From contig OZ038457.1 in the NCBI GenBank assembly GCA_964036195.1, forward strand, positions 6,599,147-6,663,146: 64,000 nt of DNA, in the 5' to 3' direction. Below, one piece after another: positions 57,901-64,000 of the stretch. Source of the stretch: Sphaerolaimus hirsutus. Lineage: Eukaryota > Nematoda > Chromadorea > Monhysterida > Sphaerolaimidae. The notes beneath the pieces were generated by a model. It had not been told where the DNA came from. It did not search any database and worked only from the letters and a program-made list of their open reading frames with translations. Numbering within the stretch: the stretch's first letter is position 1; every line of letters begins with the position of its first letter. A program made the position numbers and the translations under genes.

Positions 57901-60213
57901 TATAAATGGATACTTTGATAACAAAAATGCCATAAAACCAATGAAAACAACCACCAATGTCAATTTGTGTGTGAAATTGCGTGCTTACGCGCAAAAATTT
58001 TGCAAAATACCTAGTGCTTAGTACTAAAAATTTCGGTCGATGTTGTTGTTTTTTTTAAAACATTTCGGACGTCATGTTTTTAAATAAAAAAAACGTTTTT
58101 TTTTAAATAAAAAACGTTTAAAAAAAAACATCGGCCAACCCTAGCCAGGACAAACCATTGCACAAAAAAAACATTGCAAAAAACGTTATTAAGGATTAGC
58201 CCCCTAATCGCTTAATCCAAAAAAGAAAAACCTCCGCGACGCACACAACATCCATTATCCTGGATTATTTATACACTACGGTGCAGAATAGTTGGGACTT
58301 TTCACAAAAAAAGAAATGGGAGGCTGTGGGTCCAAAATACTTTTGTCGCTTCCCAGTGACTTGTCCCTTGCCCAATTTTGATGCCATTCAAAATTTTGAT
58401 GCCATTCGAGTATGTTGGGGTTTGAGGTTGGAGCTACTGCTAAAAAATTTGTTCGGTTGAATAAACCCCCTAGGACAGAGATAAGGGGTGTCTATTAAAA
58501 GATGATCGATGAAAATAATAAAAATGACCAATTTGGATGATTGAGTTTGAAGCTTTATAACTCGACCATTTCTGGGCTGTTTTGGATCGCTCAACACTTA
58601 AAATGATCGGTACAACCTGTAGATTCCATTTTTGAGGTCGGACCAGTGATCTCTAAATTCCATATGCTGATTTGACCCGTTTTTTTCAACATGAATTTTT
58701 TTGAAAAAAATGCTGATTTTTCTGAATGTGCTATCATATACTTTAGACAAAAAGAATTCATCTGGCCCATAAATTAATTCCAATCAAAAGTTATAGCACT
58801 TTAAAGTTATCACTGGTGTCTAAATTCCTTATGCTGATTTGACTCAAATGGAAAAATTTTTTAACATGCTATCATATACTTAAGACACACATAATCACTA
58901 TGCCAAAAAGTTATTTCAATATCTCTTCCTGATCAAAAGTTATAGCACTTCAAACTTTTTTCCATACAAAATACTTGCACATTACATTACAGCTGAGCCA
59001 ACTTTTCTCCCCAATAGAGCAAAGCCAAAGCCTCAAATTTAAACACCAAATAGCCCCACTGACTAGTATGCCTACCTCCATTTCCACGTGGCAGGAAATA
59101 GATGCAAAACTGTGGCTAAAATAAATACATACCACAGTTCCCCATTTGCACTACAACCTCCTGTTCTAGCTTAAAAATATCCTGCTGATCACAGAGCTCA
59201 ACAACACAGAGTGGCTGTCCCCATATTGAAAATTTTGTTTGAAAATGAATAGAGGCATTGAATACAGACTTAAATATTGAACAGAATAAGAAACTAGGCA
59301 GCTATTGCCCAAAACAAGCAGAGTCCCAACTATTCTGAAACAAAAACAAATGAGTGCATTCTGTTACTGCACTAAGAATATATGCACATACAAACTTGAG
59401 GGCTGGCCATCATGGGCACATGTAGCCGCAGAGTACCACAAATGGCCCACAGAGTACCCACATTATGAACTTTTAGCAACGTTTATCTGCACCATGCAGA
59501 GTCCCAACTTTTCTGCACGGTTGTATATTACAGAACAGCACAAAACACCCAAACACACATCGCTGCTCTGCCACAACTTCGTCACTGCGAAGAAAGTCTC
59601 GGTGGCCTCGGTCCTGCCCAGCTGCTCGCCCTGGCCGAGCAGGTAAAGCAGCTTGGTCAGAATGTGGATGCATTTGCGGTTGTTGATCGGCGTCTCGTTG
59701 AACGCGCGGGCCTGCGGTGATTATTGCGAGTGAATGGCGGGGGTATCCATGATTATGACCCTCGCCGGGGGATGGGTAGATAATGAATTACTCCTCCGGA
59801 GGGAAATATTGCTGGCTGGCGGCTGCGGGGGCACGGGGGTGGGCCTCACGAGAACAAAGGAACAGAAAATCGCATAAAATAGGTTAAAAGTAGCAGGAAA
59901 ATATTGAGGGCTGCCAAACAGTCAAGCTACCTGGGGGGGCTAGGGTAGCGAAAAATTCGGCCTCTGCACAGATAGAGCTGGGCGATTTGGGGGCGGGGCA
60001 ACCCCATTGGTGAAGCCATAATAGTTTGCGTGATAAGGGGTCGCAGTCGGCTACCAGAGTGGGGCCACATAAATCCGACACAACACGTTGAACCTCAGAA
60101 CTGAATTGCCCAAAACATATCCACACCTCTTGCAACAGCGAAGTCTTGTCCAAATTCGCGAATGGATTGGCCGCGCCCGCCTCCTCATCTTTCTTGTCAC
60201 GTTTCATAGACAT
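48612..60213 (-). CDS. COPG1: Coatomer subunit gamma (COPI coat), N-terminal 669 residues
   Basis: Exons: 60127-60213, 59559-59711, 56891-56970, 55744-55900, 55452-55550, 55234-55350, 54612-54863, 53876-54087, 53740-53812, 53602-53680, 53135-53289, 50861-51050, 50222-50430, 48612-48755. They give 669 codons in frame that follow animal gamma-COP colinearly: RDKKDEE start, [115 protein letters not shown]. This is the alpha-solenoid (adaptin-like) trunk, linker and start of the appendage. Gamma-COP is in the Golgi COPI F-subcomplex with beta, delta and zeta. The final 200 or so residues of the appendage are not found. The exon 4/5 junction is a MITE: the cut that preserves the conserved AALVSALQL needs a TG acceptor. 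An alternative (donor at 55712, acceptor at 55544) inserts about eight residues. Confidence 0.92.
48920..49039 (+). CDS. Candidate alternative first exon of the Pro-rich gene
   Basis: An open 40-codon exon begins with ATG at 48920 ([17 protein letters not shown]...) and ends at a good donor, CCT|GTATGT, in phase 0. The next plus-strand exon downstream (51282) needs phase 0, so it can splice to the shared GYP-rich exons, giving about 147 aa. Like the distal first exon it starts MGK and is Lys-rich, but it is longer and Met-rich with a coiled, charged look ([15 protein letters not shown]). It could instead belong to a separate nested gene. It lies in the antisense intron between gamma-COP exons 13 and 14. 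Confidence 0.5.
49125..49740. mobile_element. GGTCCC-rich hAT-like element
   Basis: Outer ends TAGGGTTCAAATGGGATCCCG and ATCCCGATTGAACCCTA, with flanks GTTCTCAC and ATTTTCAC (8 bp, two mismatches). A second left end, TAGGGTTCAAAGGGGACCG, follows at 49145, suggesting a nested partial copy. Arrays of GGTCCC and CAATCGAAAAAAGCCAGTCC fill 49160-49410. A short TAGGGTTGG element is nested at 49494-49648. Confidence 0.6.
49494..49648. mobile_element. Short palindromic TAGGGTTGG element
   Basis: 155 bp with TAGGGTTGG/CCAACCCTA ends and almost only T7-9/A7-9 arms with ACG, including TTTAACTC..GAGTTAAA. It looks like an end-to-end deletion product of the MITE family. No clear target duplication. Confidence 0.65.
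50566..50813. repeat. Degraded TA-flanked G-run MITE in a gamma-COP intron
   Basis: Left CGTATTTCCTCAAAATACCCC, right GGGTATTTCAAGAAAATAC, with C-run arms and CATGAATTTCACGAAAAT as in 37138-37155. It lies between gamma-COP exons 12 and 13. Confidence 0.6.
51939..52643. mobile_element. hAT-like MITE (TAGGGATGG family), complete
   Basis: Ends TAGGGATGG and CCATCCCTA, exact 8-bp flanks CTACAGAC. Arms are AAAAAGCGCTTTTT palindromes, and the middle is a diverged version of the TAGGGTTGG family. It starts 22 bp after the stop of the plus-strand Pro-rich gene and lies in a gamma-COP intron, so it may contribute that gene's 3' UTR. Confidence 0.85.
52708..53086. mobile_element. hAT-like MITE (CAAGGACGTATCC family) in a gamma-COP intron
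   Basis: Ends CAAGCACTTATCC and GGATTCGTCCCTA, with flanks GTTAGAAT and GTTACAAT (8 bp, one mismatch). Contains G runs, GCGCGCAAGCGCGCA and TTGGCGCCAGC motifs. Confidence 0.7.
54933..55156. repeat. 'CACACACTAGTTGACATC' element in a gamma-COP intron
   Basis: Left GGCCCACGCCGCACACACTAG with TTGACATC, right GGGCTAGTGTGTGGGCTC. Inverted ends of the same family as 16550-16746, with which it shares a GTTTCAGTTAAGTGTGATGCTT-like interior. It lies between gamma-COP exons 6 and 7. Confidence 0.65.
55551..55743. mobile_element. Hairpin MITE forming gamma-COP intron 4
   Basis: On the minus strand the exon ends CGCCCTG and is followed by GTGCCAATTCTAGACC; the other end is GGTCTGGGACTGCC followed by CTCTG and the exon GTGTCAGC. 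These are the ends of the family at 25310-25433 and 30482-30827. Within it, 55620-55675 is a perfect 56-bp palindrome centred on ACGTACGT. The intron is the element plus a few bases of target duplication (CCCTG/CTCTG). Confidence 0.8.
55965..56870. repeat. GATAGATAG-family repeat hosting MITE copy D
   Basis: TTGGATAGATATCG, a G run, GTGGGGGTTCAAT and, after the nested MITE, GGTAGAAAG and AAAATAGGTTAAAA mark it as the family of 40358-40853 and 45250-45845. Gamma-COP intron 3. Confidence 0.5.
56093..56774 (-). mobile_element. hAT-like MITE (TAGGGTTGG family), copy D
   Basis: Ends TAGGGTTGG and CCAACCCTA, exact 8-bp flanks GGTTCAAT. Nearly identical in its middle to copy A. In gamma-COP intron 3, nested in a GATAGATAG-family repeat. 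Confidence 0.9.
57146..57216 (-). tRNA. tRNA-like gene, predicted anticodon UCU (Arg), copy 1
   Basis: 71 nt fold as a full cloverleaf: acceptor GCCTCTG/CAGAGGC (7 perfect pairs), D arm GTCTAGTGGTTAGGGC (A-box-like), anticodon stem CTCGT/ACGAG with loop GTTCTAT, T arm GCGGG-TTCGATT-CCCGC (B-box GGTTCGATTCC). A T4 run follows within a GTGCAATTTTGCAC hairpin, a possible Pol III stop. The D arm resembles tRNA-Glu/Asp more than Arg. It may be a functional gene or the head of a SINE; the repeated surrounding unit favours the SINE. Confidence 0.55.
57453..57523 (-). tRNA. tRNA-like gene, copy 2 (slightly degraded)
   Basis: Same sequence as copy 1 except a mismatch in the acceptor stem (CTGAGGC opposite GCCTCTG) and a G-U pair in the T stem. 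The anticodon loop is unchanged. Probably not a functional tRNA. Confidence 0.4.
58274..59523. mobile_element. Mariner-like non-autonomous element, copy 2
   Basis: Flanked by TA. Left CACTACGGTGCAGAATAG, right TTTCTGCACGGTTG, with AGTTGGGACTTTT/AGTCCCAACT inside. The body parallels 31076-32353 block by block. The right end lies 36 bases from gamma-COP exon 2. No transposase ORF. Confidence 0.7.
59740..60020. repeat. GATAGATAG-family repeat fragment in gamma-COP intron 1
   Basis: Motifs GACCCTCGCCGGGGGATGGG, GGCTAGGGTAGCGAAAAATT, GATAGAGCTGGGCGATTTGG and a G run. Ends are not clear. Confidence 0.45.
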
Positions 60214-60777
60214 TTCCAATTTTCTACACGCAGTATGGCGGTGAAAGAACGGTCGAAAATCTGTCGACACACTTTATTTTTTGCCAACTGGGAGTTCTGG
60301 CACCATGCCAATTATAAAGTTTTGGATACCAAACAAGTGTTCGAGAAATGGACCGTATAAGATGGCAGTCGGCCAAAATAAGCCAGAAAAATTTTATTTG
60401 AAATCGCTAAAGTAGGCTAAAAATAGGTATATAGTCACGCATATAGACGAAAGAAGCGATTTTAAAAGGTGAAAACTTGCAAAATAGAGTAATTAGAACG
60501 ATTTGTACTCTTCGTGCACTTTCTTTCACTCACGTTCCTATAATACGCGACCATTAAGTTGGACGGCGGCCAACTTATTATACGTGGCCCGATCCTCGCC
60601 ATATGCCACGCAATCGTTCATGGCAAAGCCGGCCCATAATTTCGAAATCGCTATATAAACTCCATTCACACTTCCGAGCAAAAAAAAATCATTTTCACTT
60701 TTTTATGATTATCATTGTTATGATTTCAACGCCTATAGAAATAGTGTTGCACAATCACTCAATGCAAAAGGTAAGTA
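60214..60777. other. Upstream flank of gamma-COP
   Basis: An ORF starting 60235 on the plus strand, 21 bp from the gamma-COP start, has no family resemblance. The region probably holds the gamma-COP promoter. It contains ATAGGTATATAGTC and GGTGAAAACTTGCAAAATAG phrases common in the AT-rich repeats. Confidence 0.3.
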
Positions 60778-61207
60778 CCGTATTACCTCGAAATACCCCC
60801 ATGGGGGTTTATTATTTCGCCAGCAAAATTTGAGGGGGGGTTAATTCGAGGGGGGGTTTATTCGAGGGGGGTCTTATTATTTCGTCAGAAATTTTCGTAA
60901 GGATCGTAGTAAATAGTAGGCATTTGCATGCCCAAAACAGGTAATAAATGTGTCCAAGCAAGATATATTTGGACATAAAAACGTAGATTAGCTACACAAA
61001 CATGTCCATGTGTAGCTGCAATACAGATAAACAGTAATATACATCATGTACATTGCATACATGACGTATTTATTATGTACATGACGTACATCATTCCGAA
61101 GGGGGGGGAGTATTTCGAGGGGGTGTTTATTATTTCCCCAGCCGATTTTGAGGGGGGGTTAATTCGAGGGGGGTTAATTCAAGGGGGGATAATTCGAGGT
61201 AATACGG
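60778..61207. repeat. TA-flanked G-run MITE (CCGTATTACC family), complete
   Basis: Ends CCGTATTACCTCGAAATACC and TCGAGGTAATACGG, flanked by TA, very close to 14039-14474 over its length. Confidence 0.9.
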
Positions 61208-63717
61208 TAATCAAGCTTCTGCAGTAAATTCAAGTAAAGTCGGCGGACATTTCACCCTACAAAATCGGAGAGTTAGAATTCGCTCGTGAATAGAGCGAAC
61301 AACGAAACTTGTGTCCCACGCGGATGCTAGAAATTGAAAAAGAAAATCATATTAAAAGAAAAATGGACGTTTCGCTGCGTCCGTGCGTGCCACGCCCTAG
61401 TTATCTACATTTTCAACGTTGCTCGTAAAGAATTTGACCGTTCAAACTACCGTTTTACCGTTAAAACTACCGTTTTTGTTTTTATTTTATTTTTCATTTG
61501 TTGGCTCCATTCCAACAGAAGAGAACTTGGCAGCCGGCCAAAATTTCGAAATCCGCTATTAATATGAAAAAATAGGCTCACAATAGCGATATAACCATGT
61601 TTATAAACAAAAATAGCAATTATGAAGGTGGAAATTGGCAAAGCGAAGCAAATTTTAACGATTTTTAGCTAACTTTCAGTTTTCACTCTCATTTGTATAA
61701 TACGCAACTGGTAACTGGGATAAGGGCCAAGTTTTCATATGTGACCCGATCTATTCCAATGGTTAAAATATTGCGTCACAATACCTAATGCCGTCATGCA
61801 CTCTCCACTGGAGAGATTGACGCAAATGTTTGTAGGGCGATAAGTCTGCCGACTTTACTTATGCTGGAAAATCAATTTTTATGCATTTTGCATGGACAGT
61901 TTGGCCCTTGCGCCTTGTGGCAAAGACATACCCAGCCATGGGAAGTTTTGCAAATAGATGTTCAAAAAGTGACACCTGCCACAAACTTTTTTATTTGGAA
62001 AGAAATTATAAATTTTACTGTTATCTGGATTGGGAAAATTTTATTTATGGATACGGATTGGGATCCCTAATAAATAAGTTCCATATTTATGTTGCACGGG
62101 AAAAAATGTCCAGGAAATTTACATTCAAAAATTTCAGAAAATAAAAGATTTTTAATATTTTTATTTTTCTGCGATTTTCCAGAGAGATTTGGTTATATAT
62201 TTTTCTGACTGAGAAAACCTCTCTGGCATTTTGTATTTTTGCGATTGGGATTAAGATATTTTCAATCCCAATCCCAGGACCCTAATCCTAACGTATACAC
62301 TTCAAATGCCGGGCTGTGACGGTGTCAACTTCCCGCTTTCCGTGTTCCGGACTTTCATTTTTCCATTTTCCATCAAATCAAATTTTCGTTTCCGCTTTAC
62401 GTAAAAAAAATTTGTTGACACCCTAGCTGCGTATACAATCCGCCCTACACCCTTTTTGAACAGTGGGGGAAATGTGTGATATGTAAAAAATGGCATGTTG
62501 GAAATCAGCATAAGGAATGTACACGGTAAAACATGTTGGAAACCCCAGTAAAATCAGCATAACGAATCTACTCGACATCTGATCTGACCAAAAGAATTTT
62601 CACCTGACTAATTTTCACCTGACTGCTATGTTGTGAAGTGCAGTGTGTATTGAGTGTGATATGGCTCAACTTAAAAATAACTGGACAAAAAACTGTTCTT
62701 TTAGAAAAGCGCTTTTATTCAAAAAGGCGGCCACTACTGAAAAGTGCTTTTCACCCTCAGTACAGTACCTACGCCTAAGGGGGAATTATTCGAGGGGGGA
62801 TTATTCAAGCAAATACGGTAGGTAATATACTGATAATTGAAGAAACAATCTAATTAATACACAGATAATAAAATGTTTTCATTTAAAAATTATAGGTTTG
62901 ATCTCTAGGATATGGAATCCTAGCCACACAAAGTACAAGTATTCAATGCAAAATACTGCATGTTTTTGCAAATTGCGTACATTGACTAGGGTTGCAACTA
63001 GGGATGTAAAAAACGCGTTCAGTGACCCGGCTGCCCTTGTTCAGTATCGTGCTATGCGACATCGCTCATTGATTTATCGATTTGTTAGAATTCAGCGCAT
63101 TTTCAGTGCGATGGAAGGACTCATTGTCAGCAAATAAGAAAACGGACATATCGGGCAGTATTTAAACCGATCGATAAATCACGATCGATCGATCGCGTAG
63201 CCGCTGTGTCTGTAAATTTACATTTTGTGTACTCCTTAGGTCATCCCCGGTTGCAACGGTAAATAACTCAATATCTAACTTCAACACAATATTGATAAAA
63301 ATCATAAAATAAAGAACATCCTCGATACCGAATATCGGTGAAAAACTGTCAAACTTACACCAAAATACCGATCTATCATAGTAAATGTAGTCAATTACCA
63401 ACGGAAAAAATAAGGCGCCGAGCCGAGACACTACATCAATGCCATAGATGCCAGACCACACTAGCTATCTATGTAAGAATGATGGAGGGCCGTTCAGATA
63501 AACCGCTATCTACCACGCTGGAGGAGTTCTAATTTTCATTCAAGATAACTAAAGTTTACAGCTATATAAATACCTGTCCAGTTACCTATCCCTCCTGAGA
63601 AGCGATCTGCCGTTTATCTGAACTTCCGCTGGGGCCCAAATCTACAAGATATCATTCACCGCAGCAGCGCGTGAACCGATCGGTTCCATTCACTTTACAC
63701 CCTGCACGCGTGGTTTC
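61208..63717. other. Intergenic tail of the window, no gene seen
   Basis: Two similar stretches with GTGACCCGATC, AATACGC and AGCTAACTTTC phrases (60400-60610 and 61560-61760) suggest an old duplication. A worn G-run repeat end lies at 62775-62822. A palindromic ATCGATAAATCACGATCGATCGATC lies near 63170. ORFs at 62898-63137 and 63338-63532 are unsupported. Confidence 0.3.
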
Positions 63718-63881
63718 CGCTGGAAGCGTGCCAACAAAATTTTATACGCATGCGATTTTCAAAAAAAGTTGAAAGAAGTCATCTCTGTTGTGAATAAGTT
63801 AACAAATAGCGTTATAACAATGATTTTCATCTGTAGTACAAAAATCGCATGCTTTATCATCATTGGCACGCTTCCAACGTG
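63718..63881. repeat. Short inverted-repeat element, copy 2
   Basis: Ends CGCTGGAAGCGTGCCAA and TTGGCACGCTTCCAACG, with GTTGTGAATAAGTTAAC and AAAATCGCATGC inside. A better preserved copy of 1754-1919. Confidence 0.7.
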
Positions 63882-64000
63882 AGACATAAATGTGTGCGAG
63901 GAGTATCAGGTTCACCGAGTATACACGGTCGCATAGCCTACGGAAAGAACTATGAACATAAAATTACCACTAACAGAGACAAAAATTGACCGTCCGGCCA

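Larger units (their letters stand above)
57019..58143 (+). mobile_element. hAT-like MITE (TAGGGTTGG family), copy E, with insertion
   Basis: Ends TAGGGTTAG and CCAACCCTA, exact 8-bp flanks GCCAGGAC. Its body is interrupted at about 57122-57579 by the tandem tRNA-like insertion. In gamma-COP intron 2. Confidence 0.9.

Noticed and set aside
60235-60360. Plus-strand ORF starting 21 bp from the gamma-COP start codon
   Set aside because: Short, no recognisable domain, no splice partners. Most likely chance in the promoter region.
63338-63532. ORF with an HQCHRC-like motif, possible transposase fragment
   Set aside because: Too short and no family match that I can defend.

Overview
This window is eukaryotic genomic DNA from an animal, most likely a nematode. 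It has short coding exons separated by large, repeat-filled introns, all with readable GT..AG logic. One gene matches the germline zinc-finger protein MEP-1 along its length, down to its C-terminal I-T-L-D motif. Two tandem genes belong to the transthyretin-like (TTR-like) secreted family, which is characteristic of nematodes. I cannot name the species or clade from the sequence.

Layout. (1) 127-564, minus strand: a two-exon gene for a 65-residue secreted cysteine-rich peptide. (2) 9794-21998, minus: a fifteen-exon mep-1-like gene of about 1162 codons. (3) 28021-29019 and 30344-34484, minus: two tandem TTR-like genes (144 and 138 aa). (4) 41023-51916, plus: a seven-exon gene for a disordered Gly-Tyr-Pro-Gln-rich protein, with a second in-phase first exon at 48920-49039. 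(5) 48612-60213, minus: the coatomer gamma subunit gene, fourteen exons covering the N-terminal 669 residues. Genes 4 and 5 interleave on opposite strands: three gamma-COP exons lie inside the 9.3 kb intron of the Pro-rich gene, and the last four exons of the Pro-rich gene lie inside one gamma-COP intron. The C-terminal part of gamma-COP is not visible. A 200-N gap sits at 43821-44020.

Most remaining sequence is non-autonomous mobile DNA; I found no transposase ORF. Several families show terminal inverted repeats and exact 8-bp target duplications, as expected of hAT-like MITEs. Others are flanked by TA (the G-run family with ends CCGTATTACC/CCGTATTTCC, and a mariner-like family with ends CACTACCGTGCAG). 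There are also fold-back elements, a 59-bp minisatellite, and a tRNA-derived tandem insertion. Many elements are nested.

The most interesting signal is a hairpin MITE with ends GTGCCAGTCCCAGAC / GTCTGGGACTGCC. It occupies essentially a whole intron in two unrelated genes, one TTR-like gene and gamma-COP, and is also present as a free intergenic copy with a target duplication. This looks like intron gain by transposon insertion (an introner-like element). In the TTR-like gene the paralog lacks an intron at that position. In gamma-COP, cutting exactly at the element ends restores the conserved protein but would need a non-AG acceptor.
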